Assembly (NCBI RefSeq): GCF_009498455.1
Contig: NZ_CP045644.1
Coordinates: 2,793,001-2,857,000 of the forward strand
Length of the DNA stretch: 64,000 nt
From: Variovorax paradoxus
Lineage (GTDB): Bacteria; Pseudomonadota; Gammaproteobacteria; Burkholderiales; Burkholderiaceae_C
Direction: 5' to 3'
Shown here: one piece after another, positions 20,220 through 29,123 of the stretch
Layout of the letters: every line of letters begins with the position of its first letter
Position numbering within the stretch: position 1 is the first letter of the stretch
Notes under the pieces: generated by a model
The model's input: only the letters and a program-made list of their open reading frames with translations
Databases searched by the model: none
What the model was told of the DNA's origin: nothing
Position numbers and translations under genes: made by a program

Positions 20220-23200
20220 ATGATGCAAAGCAGAACGAGAAACGACGCGGGTGGGATGCGCATGCGTGCAACAGTGCGCCGCATCGCTGCAGGGTGCATC
20301 GGCCTGGCCGGTGTGATGGTGGCGCTGGCTGCATCCGCCGCAGTGCAAGACTGCACGCCGGACGCGGGGTTCAGCTTCTGCAAGCGATTCACCTTCAGTG
20401 GCAGCGACCAGTCGTTCAGCGTGCCGGCAGGCGTCAGCTCGCTCAACGTGAGGGCGTGGGCCGGGGGCGGTGGCGGTTTCAACTCCACCTACTCGCCGAG
20501 CGCGGGCGGTGGCAGCGGCGGCTTCACGACGGGCACCATCGCGGTCACCCCGGGCACGCAACTGGGCGTGGTGGTGGGTGAAGGCGGCAAGGTCAACAGC
20601 CCCGCGGCGACCTATGGCGGCGGCGGTGCCGGCGGTGCGACCCATCTTCCCGTCAACCTGAACGGCGGCTCCAGCGGTGGCGGCTTGTCCGGGGTGTTCA
20701 ACAGCACCACCATCTCGCAGGGCGCGGCTTTGCTGATCGCCGGCGGCGCGGCCGGCAGCTCCAATGGCATGAGCTCGGGCCTGTTCGGCCCTGGCGGCGG
20801 CGGCACCACGGGTCGGCAGAACACCGTCACCATCGCCTACCGGGGTTTGCCGGGCGGCCCGCTCCAACTGGGTGGCGCGGCGGGCACGCAGACCTCGGGC
20901 GGCGCGGCGGCCACCTACACCGGCGACGGTTGTGCCACCGCCACCACCGGCACTGCGACCGCCGCCACGGCCGGCAGCGCATTGAAGGGCGGCAAGGGCG
21001 CCGACAACGGCGAAGGTGGCGGTGGCGGTGGGGGCGGCTACTACGGCGGCGGAGGCGGTCGCTGCCAGGCCGGCGGCCCGACCGGCCAGAACGGCCCGGG
21101 CGGGGCGGCTCCGGCTACATCGGGGGCGCGGGCGTCAGCGGCGCCACCACCACGCAGGGCGGCGACAACAGCACGGCCAGCACGGTGCAGCCGCCGCAGA
21201 GCACCAATTCGCAGTACGTCGCGGGCGTCGGCACCGGCGGCGGCGGCGCGGCCACCCTCAACCTGGCGACGGCCAATGGGGGCAACGGGCTGGTGGTGAT
21301 CCAGTACAACCTGTCGTCCCGCCTGCGGCTGAGCAAGAGCCTGCCGGGCGGGCGTGTCGCCGCCGGTGACCAGTTCACGCTGGCGCTGAACAATGGCGCC
21401 ACCACGCTGTCGAGCGTCACCACCACGGGCAGCAGCACCGCACCGGCGGAGATCGCCGACGTCACCGCGAGCGGGGGCACCACCTACACGCTGTCCGAGA
21501 CCGCCGCCGGGACGGCGAGCCTGGCGAACTACGAGTCCAGCTTCGCCTGTACCAACGCCACCGCCGGCAGCGCGACGACGCTGCCTTCGGGCAGCGGCAC
21601 GAGTTTCACGGTCACACCGGCAGCGGGCGACGACATCAGCTGCACGTTCACGAACATGCCGGAGCCGACGACCGGGCCGCCCGGCGGAGGCACCGGCAGC
21701 GCGATCTGCAACGGCGACCCGGTCATCGCGGGCGGCAATTTCACCGACAGCGCCTGGGCCAAGACGGGCGCGTGGTTTTCGACCGCCGCCGGGGCCATGA
21801 CCTTCTTCTCGGACACGGGCAGTGCGTCGCTGAGCCAGTCGCTGGCCGGTGTGTCGCCGGGCGCGAAGCTCACGTTCAGCTGGCGCTACGGCAACGGAGT
21901 TGCTGCAGGAGGACACACCGGAAATGCCGCCCGCGTGGGTGTTCGCTACAACGGGATCGAGTACTGGTCGAACACGACGTCGGCGAACGGGAGCGCCAAC
22001 AGCCCCGCGTCCACTGTGTCGAACGGTGCGGCATGCGTCAGCGGTTGCGCCGGTCTGCCTGTCAACACCACCCGCCAGGTGGAGCTGAGGCTGCCGACGA
22101 ACATTCCGATCAACGGAACGCTCGAATTCCTGGTGAGTGTCCCTGCGGGCACGGCAGCACCCGTGGACGATCCGATCATCCTGACACCGATCTCGGTGGT
22201 GAACACCGGCATCTGCCTGGTGAAGAACAGCATCGGCGGCACAGGCACCTTCAACTTCACCACCACCGGCGTGGACACCACGATGGGCGGTGGTGGCACT
22301 GTGGCCGGCATCACCACGTCGGCCGTGAACACGCCCCTCTACTACGACGCCAGTGCCACGCGCATCGAAAACCAGCCGCTGCTCATCAAGAGCCCGGGCG
22401 CGACGGCCAATGTGACGATCACCGAGACGCCGGTGCCGGGCTTCGTGCTGAGCAACGTGAGCTGCACGGGCGTGACGCCGGTGCTCGATGCGGCCACGAA
22501 CAAGATCACCATCGCCAGCGTGCCGCTGGACACGGTGGCGACCTGCACGGTCACCAACAGCACGTCGATCATCAACCTCACCAAGGCGCTGGGCGGCAAC
22601 CGCCTGGTCGCCGCGGACCAGTTCACGGTGGCCATCCGCACCGGCGGTGTGGGCGGCACGGTCGTGAGTTCGAACGCCGCATCGACCACCACGGGCAGCG
22701 GCGCGACAGTGACCGCCGGCACCGGCACCACGGGCGATTTCCGGGCGACGCCGGGCCAGGTCTTCACGCTCACCGAAGCGGGCACCGCAGGCACCAACCT
22801 CGCGAACTACACCGGCCGGCTGACCTGCACCGACGCCGCGGGCGTGATGCCGGCCGCGAGCCTGCCGACCAACGAAGCCTTCAACCCGGCCACGGGGCGC
22901 GCGATCACGCCGCTGGCCGGTGCCAACCTGCGGTGCGTGATCACCAACACGGCGGGCGCCGGCCTCTCCCTGCAGAAGGCACTCGGCGGCTCAGGCCGCG
23001 TGGCCGCGAGCGACCAGTTCGCGCTGTCGGCCACCGGCACCGGCGCGCCTGCGGCCGTCAACACCACCGGTGCAGGCACGGCCGTGACCTCGCCGGCCTA
23101 CACCTTCCAGGCCACGCCGGGCAGCGCTTATGTGCTGAACGAGGCAATGGCCGCCGGCAGTGCCTCGGCGCTCGCGAACTACACGCAGAGCGTGACCTGC

Positions 23201-24493
23201 ACCAATGCAGGCGGCCCCACCGACGTGAGCGCGCTGACCACGCTGCCGATCAACATCACGCCGGCCGTGGGCGACGTGATCAGCTGCGTCATCACCAACA
23301 CGCCGGCCACGCCGGCCGTGACGGGGCGCGTGTTCCTGGACAACGGCATCGGCAGCGGCACGGCCAACGACGGCATCCTCAACGGCGGTGAAGGGCCGCT
23401 CGCGGGCGTGAGCGTGCGCCTGACCAACTGCGCGGCCACCGTGTTCTCGACCGCGCTCACGGATGCCTCGGGCAGCTACAGCCTGAGCGTGCCCACCGGC
23501 ACGGCCACGGGCGTTGCGATGTGCGTGGAAGAGACCAACCCCGGCACGCGCATCTCCACAGGCGCGTCGGTCGGCAACGTCGCATTGCCGTCAGGCGCGG
23601 CGGTGCCCGCGGCCGGCGGCACCTACACGTACACCCGCACCGGCACACCCGACCGCATCGCCTTCAGCTGGAACGGCACGGGCCATGCCAACCTGAACTT
23701 CGGCGACGTCGACAACAGCAGCTTCGCGGCCGATGGCGCGAAGACCGGCCTGCCCGGCAGCACCGTGACCTACCCGCACACCTTCACGGCGGGCACGGCG
23801 GGGCAGGTGCGCTTCAGCATCGCGAGCGAGGTGCCGACCCCCGTCATCACCGGCTGGACGACGAAGATCTTTGCGGACACGGGCTGCACAGGTGCCTTGC
23901 AACCCGGCGCGGCGCAGCTGTTCCCGCCGAGCGCACCGGCCACGCCCGTGGTGTTCGCCGGCAAGGTGTGCGTGATCGTGCAGGCGTTCATTCCCGCCAA
24001 CGCACCGCAGGGCGCGAGCCACAAGGTGAAGGTGCAGGCCGACTTCACGTACACCAACGCGGGCCCGGCGCTCAGCGGCAGCTTCACGCTCGACGACACC
24101 ACCACCGTGTCGAACGTCGCGCTCGAGCTGAAAAAGGAAGTGCGCAACGTCACGCAAAGCGGCAGCTTCGGCATCAACAACCAGGCCAAGTCGGGCGAGA
24201 CGCTGGAGTACCGCATCACCTACACGAACAACGGCGATGCGCCGATCCGCAGCCTCACGGTGAACGACCTGACGCCGGGCTACACGAGCTTCGTGAGCGC
24301 GACCGCGGGCACCACGCCCGCCACGCTGACGGCCTGCACCAAGCGCACGCCCGCGAACGCGGCGCCGGCCGCCGTGGTGCCCTGCGCCGACGTGCAGGCC
24401 GTGGGCGGCACGGGCGCGATCGAGTGGAAGTTCAACGGCACCATCGCGCCGGGCGGCACCGGCGCGGTGCTGTTCCAGGTGAAGGTGGACTGA
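20220..24493 (+). pseudogene. Gly-rich/DUF11 surface protein, reading frame broken by one base
   Basis: The frame starting at ATG 20220 encodes a signal peptide and a Gly-rich domain ([21 protein letters not shown]...). Near 21102-21105 the sense switches to the +2 frame, which continues as [13 protein letters not shown] and is open to 24493. Adding one G to the G4 run at 21102-21105 restores a single protein of about 1424 residues. The second part holds three tandem SpaA-like repeats (SLPGGRVAAGDQFTLAL, ALGGNRLVAADQFTVAI, ALGGSGRVAASDQFALS), an SdrD-B-like domain (VTGRVFLDNGIGSGTANDGILNGGEGPLAGVSVRL) and a final DUF11 domain. The break may be a sequencing gap, a real mutation or phase variation. 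The gene lies 8 bp after the giant DUF11 gene. Confidence 0.8.
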
Positions 24494-24538
24494 CGACGGC
24501 GCGCGCGGTAGTGCGCCGGGCCCGCGATGCGCAGCCGG

Positions 24539-25180
24539 CTACCAGCGCAACAGCCGCCGTCCGAGCAGCGCGCCCGCCAGGGTCGGCAGCAGCATGCTGG
24601 CCACCTGCCAGAGGGCCAGGGAGGCCGGGGTGAGGTCCTTGCAATGCAGTGCGAAGACGGCCGTTGCAACGCCGCCTGCCAGCGCGCCCGCGCCGGCGCC
24701 GGACCACGCCGGGCGGGTGGGGGCGAGGTCGCGCAGCGCCAGCAGCGTCGCCGCGAGGACCGGCAACGAGATCAGGCCGACGCTCAGCATGCACCGGACC
24801 CACGACACGCCCGGCACGGGCTCGGCGTGTGCCAGCGGGAGCATGTCGAGCTTGTGGGCGAGGGCCAGCGCCCACACCGCCAGGACCGGCAGGACCAGCC
24901 CCATCCATGTGCGTCCTGTGCCGATGCCGGGCCGCCCCAGGCGATGGATCGCCACGAGCGCCGCGGCGGCGATGCTCAGCGGAAACAGCAGCTTGGCCCA
25001 GAACATGGGCAGGAAGATTGCCGAAAGCAGGTCGTCGCGCACGCCGTCGCGGACGAGCATGATCACCAGGGACACCGGCAGGCTCATCAGCAGGGCCTGT
25101 GCGATGCGTCGGCGCGCGGTGTGGCGCGGCACGGGCGCGATGCCGGTGGCGAGCATGGCCACGAGGTCGTCGGTCTTCAT
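24539..25180 (-). CDS. nrsF: NrsF/DUF1109 membrane anti-sigma factor
   Basis: A 213-residue protein with about six membrane helices and the DUF1109/NrsF pattern: MKTDDLVAMLATGIAPV at the N-terminus, DLAPTRPAWSGAGAGALAGGVATAVFALHCKD in the middle and a short C-terminal helix ending GRRLLRW. NrsF proteins hold an ECF sigma factor at the inner membrane until a stress signal arrives. Its start codon overlaps the stop of the sigma gene (ATGA at 25177-25180), so the two are translated together. It ends 45 bp from the convergent DUF11 gene set. Identification is firm on sequence pattern and on the paired sigma gene. Confidence 0.9.
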   Translation of the reverse strand: MKTDDLVAMLATGIAPVPRHTARRRIAQALLMSLPVSLVIMLVRDGVRDDLLSAIFLPMFWAKLLFPLSIAAAALVAIHRLGRPGIGTGRTWMGLVLPVLAVWALALAHKLDMLPLAHAEPVPGVSWVRCMLSVGLISLPVLAATLLALRDLAPTRPAWSGAGAGALAGGVATAVFALHCKDLTPASLALWQVASMLLPTLAGALLGRRLLRW

Positions 25181-25725
25181 GGGGTGTCTTTCAGCCGTGC
25201 GGACAGCGCCTTCAGGCCGCGGTGGATGCCGACCTTCACGGCCGACTCCGACATGCCCGTGAGGCGCGCCGTCTCGGCCACCGAAAGGCCGTCGATCTTC
25301 ACGTGCACGATCGGCCGGCGTTGGTTGTCGGGCAGGCTCTGCAGCAGCTCGGCCAGGTCGCGGCGCGCATCGCTGGCGTCGATGGCCGAGGCGGCAAACA
25401 CCGCGAGGTCGTCGTTCAGCGGGTCATGCAGGTCTTCGCGGACCGACTTGGCGCGCAGCAGGTCGGTCATCTTGTAGCGCGCAATCGCATGCACCCAGGC
25501 CGTCAACGGCTGGTCGATCTGGTAGGTGTGGCGCTGGTTGTGCATCGCGAGCAGGCATTCCTGAACAAGGTCTTCCACTTCATCGGGCCAGCCGAAGAGG
25601 CGCTTGCCCAGAAAGGCGCGCAGGTGCGCGCTCAGCTTCTGCAGGAAGGCGCGATACGCCACGGCATCTCCGGCGAGACCCCGCGTGAACAGATCGTGCA
25701 GTGCGATCTCCGCATCGCTCTTCAC
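25177..25725 (-). CDS. ECF RNA polymerase sigma factor, NrsF-paired (sigma-F type)
   Basis: A 182-residue ECF sigma factor. Region 2 reads DEVEDLVQECLLAMHNQRHTYQIDQPLTAWVHAIARYKMTDLLR; region 4 reads LAELLQSLPDNQRRPIVHVKIDGLSVAETARLTGMSESAVKVGIHRGLKAL. GTG 25725 is chosen because GAGAGGGA precedes it and the family N-terminus begins there; the frame is open to 26094 but runs through the promoter. It is co-translated with nrsF. A GTAACC-N16-CGAA motif lies just upstream, and the same motif lies before three other units, so it probably activates its own gene and that regulon. The promoter's -10 is only 17 bp from the GTG, which makes the leader very short. Confidence 0.92.
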   Translation of the reverse strand: MKSDAEIALHDLFTRGLAGDAVAYRAFLQKLSAHLRAFLGKRLFGWPDEVEDLVQECLLAMHNQRHTYQIDQPLTAWVHAIARYKMTDLLRAKSVREDLHDPLNDDLAVFAASAIDASDARRDLAELLQSLPDNQRRPIVHVKIDGLSVAETARLTGMSESAVKVGIHRGLKALSARLKDTP

Positions 25726-25741
25726 AGATTTCCCTCTCGTA

Positions 25742-25767
25742 TTCGTTCTGGGGGGCCGCCGGGTTAC
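25742..25767 (-). promoter_or_regulatory. autoregulatory ECF promoter GTAACC-N16-CGAA
   Basis: On the minus strand GTAACC (25767-25762), a 16-base spacer and CGAA (25745-25742) precede the sigma factor gene. Identical in layout to the motifs at 8519, 25928 and (minus) 7817. Confidence 0.75.
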
Positions 25768-25790
25768 AGGCGGTAGGAATTTTGAACAAC

Positions 25791-25819
25791 TGTGAACCAA
25801 TGTACCTTTGACGTTCACA
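25791..25819. promoter_or_regulatory. inverted repeat between the divergent ECF promoters
   Basis: TGTGAAC, 15 bases, GTTCACA: perfect 7-bp arms lying between the leftward and rightward ECF promoters. It could be an operator for another regulator; no candidate is identified. Confidence 0.4.
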
Positions 25820-25927
25820 AGTACGAAGTAGGACTGCAGCCCCCATGCGTGTGCGCCCGCCATTTGCGCCGTGTGGGTGCCTGTGTTGTCAACAAAATCA
25901 CGGTGCCCCGGCCTCGAAAGCCCGGAT

Positions 25928-25953
25928 GTAACCCGAAGCGCGTACGGATCGAA
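25928..25953 (+). promoter_or_regulatory. rightward ECF promoter GTAACC-N16-CGAA
   Basis: GTAACC at 25928-25933 and CGAA at 25950-25953, spacer 16. It faces the 146-residue gene at 26082 and implies a leader of about 120 nt. Confidence 0.75.
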
Positions 25954-25983
25954 TCCATGAGGGAGGCGCTTCTGCCTCGCTCC

Positions 25984-26040
25984 CGACAGGAGAACGCAAA
26001 CGGCAGCGACCTCTGCAGGGCAGAGGGGCGCAGCCTGTCG
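25984..26040 (+). ncRNA. structured 5' leader (nested stem-loop)
   Basis: In the predicted leader of the gene at 26082, CGACAGG (25984-25990) can pair with CCTGTCG (26034-26040). Inside this, CCTCTGC-AGG-GCAGAGG (26010-26026) forms a perfect 7-bp hairpin. This may be a cis-regulatory element. It does not match a riboswitch class I know. Confidence 0.35.
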
Positions 26041-26081
26041 CGGCGCCGTTCCCTGTCCAACATTCACAAGGCGGTCACCGC

Positions 26082-26522
26082 ATGAAAATCCCACGGGTCG
26101 TGATCCTGGTGTCCAGTGCGCGGCACATCCCTTTCTTTCTGCGGATCCACGACGAGTTCCTGGCCCGGCACATCAGCTGCCAGTTCGCGGCCCACCTCCA
26201 GGAGCTGAAGCCAGCCGGTTCGGCGGACGATGTCGTCTACCTCGTCGATTCGACCGATGCCGACGACGGCCGGCTGCTCGATCTGGCGGCGGCCATGCGC
26301 GACCTGCAGGCGCGGGCCGCGCTGCTGTTCATCGAGGCGCGACGCGTGCAGACGCCGATTGCGCACTATTCCCGGAAGGTCTTCATGCTGTCGTCCGATG
26401 CATCGCCCGAGACGGTGGTCGATTTCGTCTTCAACCACCGCGCGCTGCGGGTGGTGCCACCCGCGCGTGCCGAGGCCGGGCCCGTCGCGACGGGCCGCGG
26501 CGCGTCTTTCGTCAGCGCCTGA
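26082..26522 (+). CDS. small receiver-like protein of unknown function
   Basis: A 146-residue cytoplasmic protein without a recognised name. Its alternation of strands and helices (RVVILVSS, FFLRIHDEFLAR, DVVYLVDSTDADD, LLDLAAAMRDLQA, RAALLFIEA, KVFMLSSDAS, PETVVDFVFNH) resembles a stand-alone CheY-like or degenerate receiver domain with an Asp cluster after the third strand. That reading is an inference from pattern only. It is transcribed away from the ECF sigma gene, has its own GTAACC-N16-CGAA promoter and converges on the second NrsF gene, so it is probably part of the same stress circuit. The RBS is weak; ATG 26082 is the only sensible start. Confidence 0.65.
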   Translation: MKIPRVVILVSSARHIPFFLRIHDEFLARHISCQFAAHLQELKPAGSADDVVYLVDSTDADDGRLLDLAAAMRDLQARAALLFIEARRVQTPIAHYSRKVFMLSSDASPETVVDFVFNHRALRVVPPARAEAGPVATGRGASFVSA

Positions 26523-26542
26523 ACGGCGCCGCGTTCACGCGC

Positions 26543-27184
26543 TCACCAGCGCAGCAGCCGGGCCCCGAGCCACGCGCTCGCGGCGATGGTCGCGCCCACG
26601 CCGGCCACGTACCAGACGGCAAGAAAAGGCAGCGCCAGTTCCGGGCAGTGCAGGGCATACACCGCCGCGCCCGCGCCGCCGGCCATCGCGCCGACCGCGG
26701 CCCCGGCCAGCGCCGGACGCGTGGGCGCCAAGGTGCGCAGCGCCATCAGGCCCGCGGCCACCAGCGGCGCCGACACCAGCAGGATGTTGAAGACGCAGCT
26801 TTTCCACGTCTCGCCCAGCAGCAGCGGCATGCGCTCTTGCGGCGCGGCCTGAAGCCAGACGGCGATCGCCGCCAGCCAGAGCGCGGCCAGCGGCAGCGCG
26901 AGGCCCAGCGTCGGGGCGCCGGCACGCACGCCCGGGCGGGCCAGCCTGTGGGTGATGAAGAAGCCGGACCCGCCCAGCGCGACGAGGAAGACGAGCTTGA
27001 TCCAGAACGCAGGCCGGAACACGGCCAGCGCCAGGTCGGTTCGCAGGCCGTAGCCGAAGACGACGATCGCCAGCGACACCAGCAGCCCCGCGCCCAGGGC
27101 CAGGCCCAGGTGGCGCGTGGCGGCGCGCGGTCGCACCGGCGCGACGTTCGCGGCCAGCAGCGCAACGAGTTCATCGGTCTTCAC
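26543..27184 (-). CDS. second NrsF/DUF1109 protein, without an adjacent sigma gene
   Basis: A 213-residue, six-helix protein of the same length and pattern as the NrsF at 24539 (MKTDELVALLAANVAPV, LAPTRPALAGAAVGAMAGGAGAAVYALHCPELALPFLAVWYVAG, ending ARLLRW). It is clearly a paralogue, but no sigma factor gene precedes it and no GTAACC motif lies in the 113 bp upstream. It may bind the neighbouring sigma factor, a sigma factor encoded elsewhere, or have lost its partner. It converges on the receiver-like gene 20 bp away. Confidence 0.88.
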   Translation of the reverse strand: MKTDELVALLAANVAPVRPRAATRHLGLALGAGLLVSLAIVVFGYGLRTDLALAVFRPAFWIKLVFLVALGGSGFFITHRLARPGVRAGAPTLGLALPLAALWLAAIAVWLQAAPQERMPLLLGETWKSCVFNILLVSAPLVAAGLMALRTLAPTRPALAGAAVGAMAGGAGAAVYALHCPELALPFLAVWYVAGVGATIAASAWLGARLLRW

Positions 27185-27297
27185 GTGCGGTTCCGTTGAT
27201 TCTTCTTGGGGGGCGTTTCGGGGCGGTGTGCCGTGGCAGGCGCGCCCCGTCTGCGGATTGTCTTATGTCTGGCGACGGGCCGCAGGAGGCCGCTGCG

Positions 27298-28518
27298 TCA
27301 ACCCTGCGGCCGCGCCAGCAGGTCGAGCTCGGCCCGCAGGCGGCGCACCGCCACCTCATGGCGCCGCGTCTGCGGCCCGCGCCCATGCGTGCCGGCCTTC
27401 AGGATGAGCCGCAGCTGCTCGCGCTGCAGCTGCGCCTTCAGGCGGCGGGCGCGCGGGCCGAATTCCTTGCCCATGTCGCGGCGCACGCGGTAGCGCAGCA
27501 GCGGCGCGCCCAGGCGCACCCATTCGTCGTCGCGGATCAGCTCGCGCTCCGGCACGAAGTACGCGGCCAGCGCGTGCAGGTAGGTGCCGTTCTCGCGCGC
27601 GGCGGCGCGCCACACGAAGGCGGCGGCGATCACCACCGGAATGCCCTTGACGATGAGCAGCAGCGCGATGCCGACAAAGCCATCGTCGAAGCGGTCTTCG
27701 AGCAGCGGCGAGTTCCAGATGAAGTGCATGGCCCACGCCAGCACGAAGTAGAAGAGCGCGCAGCCGATGCGCGCGGCCATCGAACGCAGCGGGTTCAGCA
27801 GGAACCACGCGACGCCGAACGAGGCGATCGTCGTGTAGGCCGCATGGCTCCACAGCCCGCTCAGGAGCCCGCGCATGAGCAGGTGGTAGAGCACCGGGTA
27901 CACCTGGTTCTCGAGCGGGAAGTTCACGGCGCTGTTGACCGTGTAGCTCAGGTTCTCGATCACCTGGAAACCCAGCCCGGCCATCGCGCCGACGATCAGC
28001 ACCGACAGGTAGGTTTCGAACTGGTTGCGCGCAATCAGCACCAGCAGGATCACACCGGCGAGCTTCAGGAACTCTTCGGTGATCGGCCCCGCGATGGCCG
28101 GCCCCCAGACCGCCACGAACTCCGGCGACACCAGCTTGGCGCACAGGCTCTGGATGGCGATGTTGGCCGGCGCCGCGAAGTACACCGCGCCCAGCCCGCC
28201 CCATGCAAAGGCCAGCACGTAGGCCTCGGGCGGGTGCTGCTCCAGCAGATCGAGCGTGCGAAAAAACAGCACGAACGCTGCCGTGTAGCCGCCCCACACC
28301 AGGAGCCCGAGCAGCGCGGTGACGGGCACCACGCGAAAGCCCAGCGAGAACATCGAGACCGTGTAGAACAGGCCATTGAGGATCAGCGCCGCGAGCAGCC
28401 AGAACGCGGCGCGCTGCGGCTGGAAGAACGAGTCGGTGCCGATGGGCCAGTCGGCGTCTTCCTGCGTGGCGATGGTGTCGGTGGTGTCGGTGGTGGCTTC
28501 GGTGGTGGTGGTGCTCAC
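27298..28518 (-). CDS. PrsW-family intramembrane metalloprotease
   Basis: A 406-residue protein with about nine membrane helices and the PrsW pattern: EE in GPITEEFLKLAGV, the FQVIENLSY motif, a His in LWSHAAYTT and HFIWN later. PrsW proteases cut membrane anti-sigma factors in Bacillus and Clostridioides. GTG 28518 is chosen because it overlaps the upstream stop (GTGA) and follows GGAGG; the frame stays open to 29427 across that gene. A Thr-rich N-terminus (STTTTEATTDTTD) precedes the first helix, and a basic C-terminal region of about 90 residues is cytoplasmic. Proximity to two NrsF genes is suggestive, but no link is shown. Confidence 0.85.
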   Translation of the reverse strand: MSTTTTEATTDTTDTIATQEDADWPIGTDSFFQPQRAAFWLLAALILNGLFYTVSMFSLGFRVVPVTALLGLLVWGGYTAAFVLFFRTLDLLEQHPPEAYVLAFAWGGLGAVYFAAPANIAIQSLCAKLVSPEFVAVWGPAIAGPITEEFLKLAGVILLVLIARNQFETYLSVLIVGAMAGLGFQVIENLSYTVNSAVNFPLENQVYPVLYHLLMRGLLSGLWSHAAYTTIASFGVAWFLLNPLRSMAARIGCALFYFVLAWAMHFIWNSPLLEDRFDDGFVGIALLLIVKGIPVVIAAAFVWRAAARENGTYLHALAAYFVPERELIRDDEWVRLGAPLLRYRVRRDMGKEFGPRARRLKAQLQREQLRLILKAGTHGRGPQTRRHEVAVRRLRAELDLLARPQG

Positions 28519-29075
28519 AGCGGTGCCTCCAGGTCCATCGAGTCGAGCATCCTGCGGGCGTCGGCGAGCGCTTCGTTGAAGCCGTCGGCGGGGCCGTACA
28601 CGTCGATCTGCACCAGCGAGCGGCGCTGCGTGTCGACCACCTGCCAGAAGCGGCCGGCGAGCTTGGCGCCGTAGTAGGCGAAGGTCTTGCCCTGCAGGCC
28701 CCAGCCGGTGACGAAGTCGGACACGTCGCCTTCGACCGTCAGGCCCTGGCCGCGCTCCATGAGCCGCTGCTGCCGCACCATCGGGCCGTCGGGCCCGCCC
28801 ATCCACAGGCGCGTGGTCACGAGGAACTTGTGGCCGCCCTTGAAGAGCATGAGCGACTGGCCCGCCTTCGAGCGCGACACGTCCATCTGCCAGCCCGGTG
28901 CGGGCTCGAAGCGCGCGTGGCCGACCGACACGGTCTCGCCCGCGGGCAGCGGCCGGCTGCCGGGCGTGTGGTTGTTCCAGAAGGTGAGGCCGCCGACATA
29001 CGCGGCAATGGCCAGGAGGATCGCGAGCGCGCCCGGCCAGGTGCGGTACGGGATGCGGCGGGACGGTTGAAGCAT
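28515..29075 (-). CDS. membrane-anchored hypothetical protein in the PrsW operon
   Basis: A 186-residue protein with one N-terminal membrane anchor (WPGALAILLAIAAYVGGLTFW) and a soluble domain probably in the periplasm (VSVGHARFEPAPGWQMDVSRSKAGQSLMLFKGG...FVTGWGLQGKTFAYYGAKLAGRFWQVVDT). I do not recognise a named family. Its stop overlaps the start of the PrsW-type gene by four bases, so the two are translationally coupled and may act together, for example as protease and signal sensor or partner. It is divergent from the Rieske oxygenase gene, with a TetR-type operator between them. Confidence 0.75.
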   Translation of the reverse strand: MLQPSRRIPYRTWPGALAILLAIAAYVGGLTFWNNHTPGSRPLPAGETVSVGHARFEPAPGWQMDVSRSKAGQSLMLFKGGHKFLVTTRLWMGGPDGPMVRQQRLMERGQGLTVEGDVSDFVTGWGLQGKTFAYYGAKLAGRFWQVVDTQRRSLVQIDVYGPADGFNEALADARRMLDSMDLEAPL

Positions 29076-29123
29076 CCGTGGATCGTGCCATACGGTGGTG
29101 GCACGGCCGGCTTCGGCGGCGAT

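Noticed and set aside
15283..20334. 1683-codon open frame on the minus strand across the giant DUF11 gene
   Set aside because: His/Arg/Ala-rich translation without domains, a by-product of high GC3 in the plus-strand gene. The plus frame has signal peptide, repeats and OmpA-like end.
25957..26085. 42-codon open frame overlapping the start of the receiver-like gene (ATGA)
   Set aside because: Its ATG is 4 bp after the -10 element of the ECF promoter and so probably upstream of the transcript start; Arg/Ser-rich translation. Kept only as a note in the leader finding.
27171..27386. 71-codon minus-strand frame upstream of the orphan NrsF, as a possible missing sigma factor
   Set aside because: Arg/Ala/Cys-rich with no sigma region 2 or 4; overlaps the PrsW gene end.
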